From Mesorhizobium japonicum MAFF 303099 (GTDB taxonomy: Bacteria; Pseudomonadota; Alphaproteobacteria; Rhizobiales; Rhizobiaceae): 64,000 nucleotides of DNA. The notes beneath the pieces were generated by a model. That model had not been told where the DNA came from, did no database searches, and saw only the letters and a program-made list of their open reading frames with translations. The stretch covers positions 4,310,001-4,374,000 of the forward strand of contig NC_002678.2 of NCBI RefSeq assembly GCF_000009625.1, given 5' to 3'. Positions 9,105-19,045 of this stretch are shown here, piece by piece. Every line of letters starts with the position of its first letter. Positions within the stretch are counted from its first letter, which is position 1. A program made the position numbers and the translations under genes.

Positions 9105-10910
9105 ATGGCCGGCGCCCCCACCAAGAAGAAAAAATTCCGCTCGCAGGAGTGGTTCGACAACCCCGACAACCCAGGCATGACGGCGCTCTATCTCGAGCGT
9201 TACCTGAATTACGGGCTGACGCGTGCCGAGCTGATGTCGGGCAAGCCGTTGATCGGCATCGCCCAGACCGGCTCGGATCTGTCGCCGTGCAACCGCCACC
9301 ATATCGAGCTCGCCAAGCGTGTGCGCGAAGGCATCGTCTCGATGGGCGGCATTCCCTTCGAATTCCCCTGCCATCCGATCCAGGAGACCGGCAAGCGCCC
9401 GACCGCGGCCCTTGACCGCAACCTTGCCTATCTCGGCCTCGTCGAGGTGCTCTATGGCTATCCGCTCGACGGCGTCGTGCTGACCATCGGTTGCGACAAG
9501 ACGACGCCGGCGCTGCTCATGGCGGCCGCCACCGTCAACATCCCGGCCATCGCGCTGTCGGTCGGCCCGATGCTCAACGGCTGGCACAAGGGCAAGCGCA
9601 CCGGTTCCGGCACCATCGTCTGGGAATCGCGCCAGCGCCTGTCGGCCGGCGAGATCGACTATGACGAGTTCATGGATATCGTCGCCTCCTCGGCGCCCTC
9701 CACCGGCTACTGCAACACGATGGGCACCGCCACCACGATGAATTCGCTGGCCGAGGCGCTCGGCATGCAGTTGCCGGGCTCGGCCGCCATCCCGGCGCCT
9801 TACCGCGAGCGCGGGCAGATCGCCTACGAGACCGGCAAGCGCATCGTCGACATGGTGCATGAGGATTTGAAGCCGTCGGACATCATGACGCGCAAGGCCT
9901 TCGAGAATGCCATCGTCGTCAATTCGGCGATCGGCGGCTCGACCAACGCGCCGATTCATCTCAACGCCATTGCCCGCCATCTCGGCGTGCCGCTCGACAA
10001 TGACGACTGGCAGGCGATCGGCCTCAAGGTGCCGCTCATCGTCAACCTGCAGCCGACGGGCGAGTATCTCGGCGAGGACTACCATCACGCCGGCGGCGTG
10101 CCGGCCGTCGTGGCCGAGCTGATGAAGGGCGGGCTGTTGCCGCATCCCGATGCCCTGACCGCCAATGGCAAGTCGATCGGCGACAATTGCAAGGCGGCGG
10201 TGGTCGAAAACGCCGACGTAATCCGCACCGTCGACAAGCCGCTGAAGGTCAATGCCGGCTTCATCAACCTCAGCGGCAATCTGTTCGATTCGGCGATCAT
10301 GAAGACCAGCGGTATCTCGCCGGAGTTCCGCGAGCGCTACCTCTCCAATCCGAAGGACCCGGAAGCTTTCGAAGGCAACGCCATGGTCTTTGACGGCCCG
10401 GAGGATTACCACGCCCGCATCGACGATCCGGCGCAAGGCATCGATGAACACACGATCCTGTTCATGCGCGGCGCCGGCCCGGTCGGCTATCCCGGCGGTG
10501 CCGAGGTCGTCAACATGCAGCCGCCGGCCTATCTCATCAAGAAGGGCATCCATGCGCTGGCCTGTATCGGCGACGGCCGCCAGTCGGGCACGTCGGGCTC
10601 GCCGTCGATCCTCAACGCCTCGCCGGAAGCTGCCATTGGCGGCGGACTGGCGCTGCTCAAGACAGGCGACCGCGTCCGCATCGACCTGAACAAGGGCACT
10701 GCCAACATTCTGGTCAGCGACGAAGAGATCGCCAAGCGGCGCGCGGCGCTGCAGGGCAATGGCGGCTACCACTATCCGCAGCACCAGACGCCGTGGCAGG
10801 AAATCCAGCGCGGCATGGTAGACCAGTTCGACCAGGGCATGGTGTTGAAGCCGGCGGTGAAATACCAGGATGTCGCGCACACCAGGGGTGTGCCCAGGGA
10901 CAATCACTGA
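9105..10910 (+). CDS. IlvD/Edd-family sugar-acid dehydratase
   Basis: A 601-residue Fe-S dehydratase. Cluster cysteines are visible in [19 protein letters not shown] and [14 protein letters not shown]. The sequence features, such as [22 protein letters not shown] near the start, point to the sugar-acid branch (L-arabonate/D-xylonate/D-galactonate type) rather than true dihydroxyacid dehydratase of valine synthesis. The exact sugar is not decidable here. ATG at 9105 has GGAG seven bases upstream; the codon before is GTG. The palindrome at its promoter suggests control by a GntR regulator encoded elsewhere. Confidence 0.88.
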   Translation: MAGAPTKKKKFRSQEWFDNPDNPGMTALYLERYLNYGLTRAELMSGKPLIGIAQTGSDLSPCNRHHIELAKRVREGIVSMGGIPFEFPCHPIQETGKRPTAALDRNLAYLGLVEVLYGYPLDGVVLTIGCDKTTPALLMAAATVNIPAIALSVGPMLNGWHKGKRTGSGTIVWESRQRLSAGEIDYDEFMDIVASSAPSTGYCNTMGTATTMNSLAEALGMQLPGSAAIPAPYRERGQIAYETGKRIVDMVHEDLKPSDIMTRKAFENAIVVNSAIGGSTNAPIHLNAIARHLGVPLDNDDWQAIGLKVPLIVNLQPTGEYLGEDYHHAGGVPAVVAELMKGGLLPHPDALTANGKSIGDNCKAAVVENADVIRTVDKPLKVNAGFINLSGNLFDSAIMKTSGISPEFRERYLSNPKDPEAFEGNAMVFDGPEDYHARIDDPAQGIDEHTILFMRGAGPVGYPGGAEVVNMQPPAYLIKKGIHALACIGDGRQSGTSGSPSILNASPEAAIGGGLALLKTGDRVRIDLNKGTANILVSDEEIAKRRAALQGNGGYHYPQHQTPWQEIQRGMVDQFDQGMVLKPAVKYQDVAHTRGVPRDNH

Positions 10911-10956
10911 TTGCTCCCGATTACCGGCATCTGTTCGCGGATGCTTACATAACGAC

Positions 10957-10990
10957 GAACGGCGGCCTGATCCGGATCAAGCCGCCGTTC
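10957..10990 (+). terminator. Strong hairpin after the dehydratase gene
   Basis: GAACGGCGGC and GCCGCCGTTC pair perfectly over 10 bp with a 14-bp loop that itself contains the dyad GATCCGGATC. It begins 46 bp after the stop codon. There is only a weak T-stretch, so it may be a Rho-independent-like stop or a processing stem. Confidence 0.5.
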
Positions 10991-11110
10991 ATCGTCCTTG
11001 ACAAGCGCGCCCAACAAATCCACGATCATGACAAGGGGTGCATCGCGACGACCCCGTGAGGCGTCAGCCCAACGTTCGCGTCCAAGCTTCTCTATCAGGA
11101 GGTGGACGCC

Positions 11111-11929
11111 ATGCCGTCAACAACCGCTATCACCGTATCGCAACTGTCCCGTCTGGTCGGCCTGCCGGGAGTCCCGGTAATCATCGATGTTCGCATCGAT
11201 GAGGATTTCGACGCCGATCCGCGCCTGCTGCCGGCCTCGATCCGGCGCGACTTCAAAACCGTTTCGACCTGGGCGCCCGATTTCGCCGGCAAGCCTGTGG
11301 TGGTCGTCTGCCAGAAAGGCCTGAAGCTCTCGCAAGGTGTCGCCGCATGGCTGCGCCATGAGGGGATTCCCGCCGAATCCCTTGAAGGCGGGTTCGAAGC
11401 CTGGCGCGAGGCAGACGGGCTTTTGGTCAGCACCGACAAATTGCCGCCGCGCGACGAAAAGGGCCGCACCGTATGGGTGACGCGGTCACGCCCGAAGGTC
11501 GACCGCATCGCTTGCCCCTGGCTGATCCGGCGTTTCGTTGATCCCCGCGCGGTCTTCCTGTTTGTCGAGGCGGCCGAAGTGCCTGCTGTCGCCGACCGCT
11601 TTCAGGCCGTGCCTTTCGACATCGACAATGTGTTCTGGAGCCATCGCGGTGAACGCTGCACCTTCGATACGATGATCGAAGAATTCGGACTGGAATCCAC
11701 CGCGCTCGACCGCCTTGCCGCGATCGTGCGCGCTGCCGACACCGCAAGGCTCGATCTGGTGCCCCAGGCCGCCGGCTTTCTGGCTGCCTCGCTTGGCCTG
11801 TCGCGGATGTTTCGTGACGATCTGGAACAATTGGAAGCAGGCATGCTGCTCTATGATGCGTTCTTCCGCTGGTGCCGCGACGCCACCGAGGAAACGCACA
11901 ATTGGCCCAGCGCAGGTAAACCGTCATGA
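11111..11929 (+). CDS. Rhodanese-ChrB fusion, chromate resistance protein
   Basis: A 272-residue two-domain protein. The first ~100 residues are a rhodanese domain with a cysteine loop CQKGLKLSQG; the remainder is a ChrB-type domain beginning near RSRPKVDRIACPWLIRRFVDP. ChrB-domain proteins accompany ChrA and act as chromate-responsive regulator or accessory factor. It overlaps chrA by ATGA. The ATG at 11111 has AGGAGG at 11098-11103; an in-frame GTG at 11102 overlaps that Shine-Dalgarno sequence and is less likely. Confidence 0.88.
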   Translation: MPSTTAITVSQLSRLVGLPGVPVIIDVRIDEDFDADPRLLPASIRRDFKTVSTWAPDFAGKPVVVVCQKGLKLSQGVAAWLRHEGIPAESLEGGFEAWREADGLLVSTDKLPPRDEKGRTVWVTRSRPKVDRIACPWLIRRFVDPRAVFLFVEAAEVPAVADRFQAVPFDIDNVFWSHRGERCTFDTMIEEFGLESTALDRLAAIVRAADTARLDLVPQAAGFLAASLGLSRMFRDDLEQLEAGMLLYDAFFRWCRDATEETHNWPSAGKPS

Positions 11930-13317
11930 GCGCCGTTGTGCCTGCGCACAGGTCGGGGAATGTCGAGGCGCCGGCTGCGCCGACCTTTGCCGAAGCCGTA
12001 AAGGTCTGGGCGAAGATCGGACTGCTCAGCTTCGGCGGGCCGGCCGGGCAGATCGCCCTGATGCACAGGGAACTGGTCGAGGAACGGCGCTGGATCGGCG
12101 AACAGCGTTTCCTGCATGCGCTGAACTATTGCATGCTGTTGCCTGGCCCGGAGGCCCAGCAACTCGCCATCTACATCGGCTGGCTGCTGCACAGGACGAT
12201 CGGCGGCCTTGTCGCCGGCATCCTGTTCGTCGTGCCCGGCGCGCTCGTCATGCTGATCTTGAGCAGCCTCTATATGCTCTATGGCGACATTCCGCTCGTC
12301 GAGGCGCTTTTCCTTGGGGTGAAGGCGGCGGTGCTTGCCATCGTCATCGAGGCGGTGATCCGGATCGGACGGCGCGCCCTGAAAAACCCGGCCATGGTGT
12401 CGATCGCGGTCGCGGCCTTCATCGCCATCTACGCCTTGAATGTGCCGTTCCCGCTCATCATCCTGCTCGCTGGCCTGACAGGATGGCTGGGGGACCGCCT
12501 CGCTCCTGGTCTCTTCTCCGGTTCGGCGCACGGCAAGGATGATGGTCCCGATATCAAGGGCGCGGTCGACCTGATGTTCGAGCGCGGCGAACTGTCCCAT
12601 GTCAAACCGACCAGATGGCATGCGCCGCGCACTGTCGCGATCTGGCTGCCGATCTGGCTCGGACCGGTTCTCCTGATCTGGTGGTTCACCGGCTCCGCCA
12701 GTGTGTGGACCGAGATAGGCCGGTTCTTCAGCTTGATGGCGGTCGTCACCTTCGGTGGCGCCTATGCGGTGCTGGCCTATGTCGCGCAGGCAGCCGTCCA
12801 GTCCTTCGGCTGGCTGGCTCCCGGTGAAATGGTCGATGGTCTTGGGCTTGCCGAAACGACGCCCGGCCCACTCATCCTGGTGCTGCAGTTTGTCGGTTTC
12901 ATCGCCGCGTTCCGCCACTCCGGGTCGCTGAACCCGTTGCTTGGCGGATCGCTCGGAGCGCTGCTGACCCTGTGGGTGACCTTCACACCGTGCTTCTTCT
13001 GGATATTCCTTGGCGCGCCCTATATCGAGGCCCTGCGCGGCAACAGGGCCTTGTCGGCGGCGCTAGGCGCGATCACCGCCGCTGTTGTCGGCGTCATCAT
13101 GAATCTCGCTTTGTGGTTTGCCTTGCACGTCGTTTTCCGTGAGGTGCACGCAGTGAGCCTCGGCATGAATGTGCCGGTGCTTTCGTCGATAGACTGGCGT
13201 GCGGCGCTGCTTTCCTGCGCCGCGATGATCGCCATCCTGAAGCTCAAGATCGGCATGCTGCCGACGCTCGCCGGATCGGCTCTGGCTGGCGTCTTGCTGC
13301 TGGCGGCGGGTGGCTAG
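11926..13317 (+). CDS. chrA: Chromate transporter ChrA (long form, two CHR domains)
   Basis: A 463-residue inner-membrane protein of the CHR family, which exports chromate. Two repeated CHR halves are visible: the first starts KVWAKIGLLSFGGPAGQIALM and carries LLPGPEAQQLAIYIGW, the second repeats the pattern with FFSLMAVVTFGGAYAVLAYVAQ and GLAETTPGPLILVLQFVGF. About ten hydrophobic segments. Translationally coupled to the rhodanese-ChrB gene. The combination of the two genes supports a resistance role. Confidence 0.95.
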   Translation: MSAVVPAHRSGNVEAPAAPTFAEAVKVWAKIGLLSFGGPAGQIALMHRELVEERRWIGEQRFLHALNYCMLLPGPEAQQLAIYIGWLLHRTIGGLVAGILFVVPGALVMLILSSLYMLYGDIPLVEALFLGVKAAVLAIVIEAVIRIGRRALKNPAMVSIAVAAFIAIYALNVPFPLIILLAGLTGWLGDRLAPGLFSGSAHGKDDGPDIKGAVDLMFERGELSHVKPTRWHAPRTVAIWLPIWLGPVLLIWWFTGSASVWTEIGRFFSLMAVVTFGGAYAVLAYVAQAAVQSFGWLAPGEMVDGLGLAETTPGPLILVLQFVGFIAAFRHSGSLNPLLGGSLGALLTLWVTFTPCFFWIFLGAPYIEALRGNRALSAALGAITAAVVGVIMNLALWFALHVVFREVHAVSLGMNVPVLSSIDWRAALLSCAAMIAILKLKIGMLPTLAGSALAGVLLLAAGG

Positions 13318-13381
13318 ATGTCTGCCTGCTTTGTATTCCGCTTTCCGACCACTTAAGTGGTTGGAGACGGATTGGAACATC

Positions 13382-13780
13382 ATGGCGCAACGACGCTCTT
13401 CCCTCGGCTTTCTCGGCATGTTCGGACGCTCGGGCGATCTGAGGCAGCTCGATACCGCCTTGCGCGGCGCCGACCTGCATCCCGCCCTCGTGCCGGAGGG
13501 CGTGAAACTCACAATCGTCAATCTGATGAAGGATCGCTGGCCCGACGAGCCGCCGCCACAGGCCTATCCGGAAGTGGCGCGGCTGTTCAGCTATTGCATT
13601 GCCGGTCCGGAAACCTTTGAACGCTCGCAAGGCTTGCAGCAGCGGCAGGACGTCGAACACCGCATCGAGGCCGCGGTGGAAGCCGGCGACAGTTTCGACG
13701 CGCAGATCGTGCTGATGGCACTGCATGCCAAATTGATCAGCGCCGAGGTCGTCGAGCGCTACGGTCTGGGCGCCGACTAG
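13382..13780 (+). CDS. Conserved hypothetical protein next to chrA
   Basis: A 132-residue soluble protein I do not recognise. It has no signal peptide or membrane segment. Visible features are a basic start (MAQRRSSLGFLGMFGRS), a central VKLTIVNLMKDRWPDEPPP, and an acidic helical C-terminal half. It follows chrA by 64 bp in the same direction and may be read from the same transcript, but nothing ties it to chromate. An in-frame start 24 codons earlier would overlap chrA and lacks a ribosome site. Confidence 0.6.
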   Translation: MAQRRSSLGFLGMFGRSGDLRQLDTALRGADLHPALVPEGVKLTIVNLMKDRWPDEPPPQAYPEVARLFSYCIAGPETFERSQGLQQRQDVEHRIEAAVEAGDSFDAQIVLMALHAKLISAEVVERYGLGAD

Positions 13781-13805
13781 GACATGTTGATATTCAGGCG
13801 ATGAT

Positions 13806-13823
13806 GCCGGTCTGCAAACCGGC
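13806..13823. terminator. Short hairpin between convergent genes
   Basis: GCCGGT and ACCGGC pair over 6 bp around a 6-base loop, between the stop codons of the hypothetical gene and the MttB-family gene. Weak stem without a T-run; possible bidirectional terminator only. Confidence 0.25.
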
Positions 13824-15412
13824 TACCCGCCCATATCGGCGCGCGGCAGCTTGATCATGTCGCCGAAGCGGGCGCGCAGTTTGTCGTCGAGCGGTTTTGG
13901 GACATGGCGCGGGAAACGCTCGGCTAGGATGCGCTTCTTCTCGATGATCGCGCGCTGCAATATGTCGGGACGGCCCTTCTCGTTCCATTCCTTCGGCGAA
14001 AACCGGTCGCCGACGGCCGGGTAGAAATATTCGGTCTGCATCAGTCGCAGCGTCTGCTCGTTGCCGAGATAGTGGCCCGGCCCATTCAGGCAGACTTCGG
14101 CGATGGTATCGATCGACAGAGCTTCGTCGGTCACCTCGATGCCGCGCACGCAGCGCAGGCAATGGCCGAGCATGTCATTGTCGATGATCAGGCTTTCCAG
14201 GCAGAAGCCGAGCAGCGAGGCATGCATGCCGGCCGATTCATAGACGAGGTTGAGCCCGGCAAGGCCGGCCATCACGTCGGTGATGCCCTTTTCGTAGCCG
14301 GACTGGATGTCGGGCAGTTTCGAATCCGTCATGCCGGCGGCCGAACCGCCCGGCAGATCGTAGAATTGCGCCATCTGCGCGCAGGCCGCGGTCAGCACCG
14401 CCTGTTCGGCCGAGCCGCCCGACATGGCGCCGGTCCGCAGGTCCGACACGAACGGCCAGGTGCCGAAGATTGCCGGATGCCCCGGCTTGATGGCGTTGAC
14501 ATAGACCAATCCGGCCAGCACTTCGGCCACGGCCTGCACCACGGCACCGGCAATCGCCGCCGGAGCGGTCGCGCCGGCCTGTCCGGCCGACAAAAGCAGG
14601 ATCGGGATGCCGCCCTCGACGCAGGCCTCGAGCACGCCGCAGGCGTCCTCGGCGAATTTCATCGGCGGCACGACGAAGCAGTTGGAGTTCGACACGAACG
14701 GCCGGGCGCGGAAATTCTCCTCGCCGCCGGCAATGGCATAGAGCATTTCCAGCGCCGGCTGCACGTTCTCGCGCACTGTGAACGAGGTGCCGACATGCTT
14801 GGACGTGCCCATCACGCAGGCATAGAGTGTGTTGAAGTCCATTTCGAGCGGATCGGGAATGTCGCGCGGCACCATCGGCCGCTGGAAGAAATGGATGTTG
14901 TCGAGCCCGTCGACGATGCGGGCGGCGTCATAGATGTCCTGCAGCAGCGATTCGCGATATTCGCGCTTCTCGACATCGACCAGATGCACGGCGGCACCGG
15001 CCGTGCCGTAGTGCACGCGCTTGCCCTGGATCACCATATCGTGTTTCGGGTCCTGGCCGTGCAAGGTGAAATTGCGTGCCGCCTTCTTGATGGTCTCGAG
15101 CACTAGCGTGCGCGGGAAACGGATGCGGCCGTCGTCGCCATAGGTGGCGCCGGCCTTGGTCAGCGCCTCGATGCAGGAGGGGATGGCATTGGCGAAACCG
15201 ACCGTCTCCAGCAGTGTCAGCACCGCTTCGTGGATGCGCTCCTGGTCGTTGCCGCGTAACGGTCCGTAGCTGCCGCCCTCGAGGCCGGCGCGCACCGGCC
15301 TGATGTCGTCGGCGAGCGGCGCTGCCCGCATCGCACGGCGCGCTTCGCGTCCACCGGAGCGGCGCGAGCGCTGATCCGCCGCCGCTTCCTGTTTTTCAAG
15401 AACCACTGACAT
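13823..15412 (-). CDS. Trimethylamine methyltransferase (MttB) family protein, non-pyrrolysine type
   Basis: A 529-residue MttB superfamily member. Long family blocks are visible, for example KRVHYGTAGAAVHLVD, MVPRDIPDPLEMDFNTLYA and GQAGATAPAAIAGAVVQA. There is no in-frame amber codon, so it is a non-pyrrolysine homologue; characterised members of that branch demethylate glycine betaine or similar quaternary amines using a corrinoid protein. No corrinoid protein gene is adjacent. The start at 15412 has GGAG eight bases upstream. A MocR regulator lies immediately upstream on the same strand, suggesting an amine or amino-acid signal. Confidence 0.88.
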   Translation of the reverse strand: MSVVLEKQEAAADQRSRRSGGREARRAMRAAPLADDIRPVRAGLEGGSYGPLRGNDQERIHEAVLTLLETVGFANAIPSCIEALTKAGATYGDDGRIRFPRTLVLETIKKAARNFTLHGQDPKHDMVIQGKRVHYGTAGAAVHLVDVEKREYRESLLQDIYDAARIVDGLDNIHFFQRPMVPRDIPDPLEMDFNTLYACVMGTSKHVGTSFTVRENVQPALEMLYAIAGGEENFRARPFVSNSNCFVVPPMKFAEDACGVLEACVEGGIPILLLSAGQAGATAPAAIAGAVVQAVAEVLAGLVYVNAIKPGHPAIFGTWPFVSDLRTGAMSGGSAEQAVLTAACAQMAQFYDLPGGSAAGMTDSKLPDIQSGYEKGITDVMAGLAGLNLVYESAGMHASLLGFCLESLIIDNDMLGHCLRCVRGIEVTDEALSIDTIAEVCLNGPGHYLGNEQTLRLMQTEYFYPAVGDRFSPKEWNEKGRPDILQRAIIEKKRILAERFPRHVPKPLDDKLRARFGDMIKLPRADMGG

Positions 15413-15556
15413 GGAGGCACTCCACCTTTTCTCGGAAGCAGGGCGGCGGTTGGTCCACCATCGGCTGCTTCTTCCCCTTTGTGCCACGACTATGCCGCCG
15501 GCATTGGCACAGACCATGGGCCAGTCGGTGTGGTTGCATATGCCAGCGCTAAAGGA

Positions 15557-15584
15557 AACGGAGCCGCGATTGTGCGGCTCCGTT
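15557..15584 (-). terminator. Terminator after the MocR gene
   Basis: AACGGAGCCGC and GCGGCTCCGTT form a perfect 11-bp stem with a 6-base loop. Read on the minus strand it is followed by TTTCCTTTA, a reasonable T-rich tail, 20 bp after the MocR stop. It should separate MocR from the downstream MttB-family gene. Confidence 0.75.
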
Positions 15585-15604
15585 CAACAGATCGGGTAAG
15601 TGGA

Positions 15605-17098
15605 TCAGGCGGCGGCAGGCCTGCGTCCGGCAGCGGTGGCCAGTTCCCGGATGCCTGGCTCGATATGCTGCAGCGCGATCGAGGAAATGCCCAACCGCAT
15701 GAAACGCGAAGGCTTTTCGGTGCGGTCGAAGAAGCGGTCTCCCGGCTCGATGATCACGCTGCGCGAGGCCGCGGCCTCGGCCAATCCGCGGGAATCCGTG
15801 CCGCGCGGACCTTCGAGCCAGAGCGACGTGCCGCCAGCAGAGTCGGTCGAGCGCCATTCCGGCAGGAAAGCGGAAATCGCATGGACCAGACGCTTGCGCC
15901 GCTCGTCGAAGGCGCTCGACAGACGCCGCACCAATGCCTCGTGATGGCCGAGCGACAGGAACAGCGCCACGGCACGCTGGTTGTTGGCCGGCGGATGGCG
16001 CAGCATGAAGCGGCGCAAGGCCCTCAGCTCCGAGATTAGTCCAGCCGAGGCGACGATGTAGCCAAGTCGCAGACCGGGAGCCAGCGTCTTCGACATCGAG
16101 CCGACATAGACGACGCGGCCGGAACGATCGAGGCTCTTCAGCGCCTGCTGCGGCGCCTCGTCGAGAAGCTGGCTGTCATAGCCGTCCTCGATGATGATCT
16201 GGTTGTGCCGGTTGGCGCGCGCCAGAAGATCCTGCCGCCGCTCGGCCGACAACGGCACCATGGTCGGGCAATGGTGGCTCGGAGTGACGAAGACGAAGCC
16301 GGAATCATTGGGGATAGAAGAGGTTACGATGCCGGACTGGTCGACCGGCACCGGCTGGATGTCGGCGCCCGCAAGCCGGAAGATCGAGCGTGCGTCGGGG
16401 TAGCCCGGATCTTCCATCGCCACCTTCGAGCCCTTGGTCATCAGCAGCGAAGCCAGCATGTAGAGCGCGTTCTGGGCGCCCAGCGTGACGATGATCTCGT
16501 CGGGATTGGCGAAGATGCCACGCCGGGGCAAGAGCCGCGCCTGGATCTGCTCGATCAGCAGCGGATCGTCGCGATCGACCATGTCGGACGCCCAGTTGCG
16601 GATTTCGAGCACCGCCAGCGCCATGCGGTTGCACTCGCGCCATTCGGCGGTCGGGAACAGCGCCGGGTCGAACTGGCCGTAGACGAACGGGTAGGACGAC
16701 TTGATCCAGTTCTCGTGCTTGGCCGGCGGCGGCATGTCGCTGGCGGCGATCTGCCGACGCGCCTTCCAGTCGATCTCATTGGCCTGGTCGGGCGCCTTCT
16801 GGTGCGGCTTGGCCGGTGTTGCCAGCACGTCGGGATTGACGAAATGGCCGCGCCGCTCGCGCGCCACCAGGAACCCCTGGTCGACGAGCTGCTGGAAGGC
16901 CAGAACCACCGTCCCGCGTGCGACGCCTAGTTTTTCAGCCAGGATGCGGCAGGAGGGAAGCGGCATCGAAGCGGCGATCTGCCGGTCGAGAATGGCGGCC
17001 ACGATGGCCTGGCGGATCTGCGCCTGCAGGGTTTGGCCGGATTCGGCCGAAATCCGGAACAGGCCGGACCATATGGCCGTGTCGTTGCGCTGTGGCAT
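15605..17098 (-). CDS. MocR-type (GntR/aminotransferase fusion) transcriptional regulator
   Basis: A 497-residue fusion: an N-terminal GntR winged helix (about 25-95, with RILAEKLGVARGTVVLAFQQL), a linker, and a fold-type I aminotransferase domain. The PLP lysine is in GSMSKTLAPGLRLGY. MocR proteins use PLP or an external aldimine as effector and are regulators, not enzymes. Located upstream of the MttB-family gene on the same strand but separated from it by a terminator. Confidence 0.92.
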   Translation of the reverse strand: MPQRNDTAIWSGLFRISAESGQTLQAQIRQAIVAAILDRQIAASMPLPSCRILAEKLGVARGTVVLAFQQLVDQGFLVARERRGHFVNPDVLATPAKPHQKAPDQANEIDWKARRQIAASDMPPPAKHENWIKSSYPFVYGQFDPALFPTAEWRECNRMALAVLEIRNWASDMVDRDDPLLIEQIQARLLPRRGIFANPDEIIVTLGAQNALYMLASLLMTKGSKVAMEDPGYPDARSIFRLAGADIQPVPVDQSGIVTSSIPNDSGFVFVTPSHHCPTMVPLSAERRQDLLARANRHNQIIIEDGYDSQLLDEAPQQALKSLDRSGRVVYVGSMSKTLAPGLRLGYIVASAGLISELRALRRFMLRHPPANNQRAVALFLSLGHHEALVRRLSSAFDERRKRLVHAISAFLPEWRSTDSAGGTSLWLEGPRGTDSRGLAEAAASRSVIIEPGDRFFDRTEKPSRFMRLGISSIALQHIEPGIRELATAAGRRPAAA

Positions 17099-17401
17099 GG
17101 GAAATCTTCCTCGGATGGCCAGCCATTTTCATTTGGCTGGACCAGTCGAGTGTATGGGTGGCACAAGGGGTTGCGCCAATCAATTTTTCTGATCTTTGGG
17201 ATTTATGCCAGTGATCCTTCAACCAAAATCGGGCCCTGCGGCCGCCCCAAGTGACACATTGTGTCATCGCATCGTGATGCGATGCGGCATCGCCGCGTAT
17301 TGACCGCACGGAATTCGGCTCAATAGGTTTGTCGCGACGACACGCGCCGGAAACATCCGGTCTGATAAAATACGTCGAAAAACGCCAGGAGCTCCCCGCC
17401 A
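17099..17401. promoter_or_regulatory. Divergent MocR/pgi intergenic region with palindromes
   Basis: This 303-bp gap separates the MocR gene from pgi. TGACACA-T-TGTGTCA at 17252-17266 is a perfect 15-bp palindrome. It is followed by GCATC-GT-GATGC at 17269-17280 and a further GC-rich dyad to about 17293. These are plausible operator sites for either flanking gene. No small ORF with a good ribosome site is visible. Confidence 0.45.
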
Positions 17402-19045
17402 GTGGATAAATCAGCCTTCCAGAAACAGCTTGCCGCCTTGCGCGATCATCGCTCGGCGGCACCTGCCAGCATGCGCCAGGCCTTCGCCGCCGATCCACAG
17501 CGTTTCCAGGCATTCACAGCCACCGACGGCGACCTTTTGCTCGACTGGTCGAAATGCGCCGTCGACGCAACCACCATGGACTTGCTGGAAAAGCTCGCCG
17601 CTGCCGCCGATCTCGAGGGCCGCCGCGCCGCCATGTTCGCCGGCAAGAAGATCAACATCACCGAAGACCGCGCCGTGCTGCACACGGCGCTGCGCAATCT
17701 CAGCGGCACGGGCGTCACGGTCGACGGCCAGGACGTCAAGGCCGATGTCCTTTCCGTGCTCGACGCGATGGGCGCCTTCGCCGATGCCATCCGCTCCGGC
17801 AAGGCGCTAGGTGCCACCGGCAAGAAGATCACCGACATCGTCAACATCGGCATTGGCGGCTCCGACCTCGGCCCGGCCATGGCGACGCTGGCGCTGGCGC
17901 CCTATCATGACGGGCCGCGCGCGCACTACGTCTCCAACATCGACGGCGCCCATATCCATGACACGCTGAAAGGCCTGTCCGCCGAAACCACGCTGTTCAT
18001 CGTCGCCTCCAAGACCTTCACCACGGTCGAGACGATGACCAATGCGCAGACGGCGCGCGACTGGGTGCAGAAGGCGCTCGGCAAGCAGGCGGTCGGCAAG
18101 CATTTCGCCGCCGTCTCGACCGCGCTCGACCTGGTGGCCAAGTTTGGCATCGAGGCGGACCGCGTCTTCGGTTTCTGGGACTGGGTCGGCGGCCGCTATT
18201 CGGTCTGGGGCGCGATCGGCCTGCCCGTCATGATCGCCGTCGGTCCCAGGAATTTTCGCGCCTTCCTCGATGGCGCGCACGAGATGGACCAGCATTTCCG
18301 CACTGCGCCGCTCGCCGGGAACCTGCCGGCGCTTCTCGGCCTGGTCGGCTGGTGGCATCGTGTGATCTGCGGCTATCCGGCCCGCGCGGTCATCCCCTAT
18401 GACCAGCGGCTGTCCCGGCTGCCGGCCTATCTGCAGCAGCTCGATATGGAATCGAACGGCAAGGGCGTCACCCTCGACGGCACGCCCGTGGCGACGCCGA
18501 CCGGGCCGCTGGTCTGGGGCGAGCCGGGCACCAATGGCCAGCACGCCTTCTTCCAGCTGCTGCACCAGGGCACCGACTTCATCCCGGTCGAGTTCCTTGC
18601 CGCGGCCGTCGGCCATGAGCCGGAGCTCAAGCATCAGCATGATTTGCTGCTCGCCAATTGCCTGGCGCAATCGGAAGCCCTGATGAAGGGCCGCACGCTG
18701 GACGAGGCGCGCGCGCAGATGCTGGCCAAGGGCATGAAGCCGGCCGATGTCGACAAAATAGCGCCGCATCGTGTCTTCTCCGGCAACCGGCCTTCGCTGA
18801 CCATCCTCTATCGCAAGCTCGACCCGCGCACTTTCGGGCGGCTGATCGCGCTCTATGAGCACCGCGTCTTCGTCGAGGGCACGCTGTTCAACATCAATTC
18901 CTTCGACCAGTGGGGCGTCGAGCTCGGCAAGGAGCTGGCGACCGGCCTGCTGCCTGTCGTGGAAGGCAAGGAAAGCGCCGCAAACCGGGACGCCTCGACC
19001 AGGGGCCTTGTGGAACGCATCCACCAATTGCGTGGTTCGGAGTGA
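17402..19045 (+). CDS. pgi: Glucose-6-phosphate isomerase
   Basis: A 547-residue enzyme converting glucose 6-phosphate and fructose 6-phosphate; length matches the E. coli type (549). Signature blocks are [47 protein letters not shown] and [14 protein letters not shown]. The start is GTG at 17402 with GGAG upstream in the sequence GAGCTCC. The stop overlaps the next gene (GTGA), suggesting a two-gene operon with the HAD phosphatase. Confidence 0.97.
   Translation: MDKSAFQKQLAALRDHRSAAPASMRQAFAADPQRFQAFTATDGDLLLDWSKCAVDATTMDLLEKLAAAADLEGRRAAMFAGKKINITEDRAVLHTALRNLSGTGVTVDGQDVKADVLSVLDAMGAFADAIRSGKALGATGKKITDIVNIGIGGSDLGPAMATLALAPYHDGPRAHYVSNIDGAHIHDTLKGLSAETTLFIVASKTFTTVETMTNAQTARDWVQKALGKQAVGKHFAAVSTALDLVAKFGIEADRVFGFWDWVGGRYSVWGAIGLPVMIAVGPRNFRAFLDGAHEMDQHFRTAPLAGNLPALLGLVGWWHRVICGYPARAVIPYDQRLSRLPAYLQQLDMESNGKGVTLDGTPVATPTGPLVWGEPGTNGQHAFFQLLHQGTDFIPVEFLAAAVGHEPELKHQHDLLLANCLAQSEALMKGRTLDEARAQMLAKGMKPADVDKIAPHRVFSGNRPSLTILYRKLDPRTFGRLIALYEHRVFVEGTLFNINSFDQWGVELGKELATGLLPVVEGKESAANRDASTRGLVERIHQLRGSE

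Noticed and set aside
8988..10907. A 639-codon minus-strand open frame opposite the dehydratase
   Set aside because: Composition typical of antisense shadow; the plus frame has intact Fe-S dehydratase motifs.
13823..15412. Possible pyrrolysine-containing MttB
   Set aside because: The frame is open for 529 codons with no internal TAG; it belongs to the non-pyrrolysine branch.
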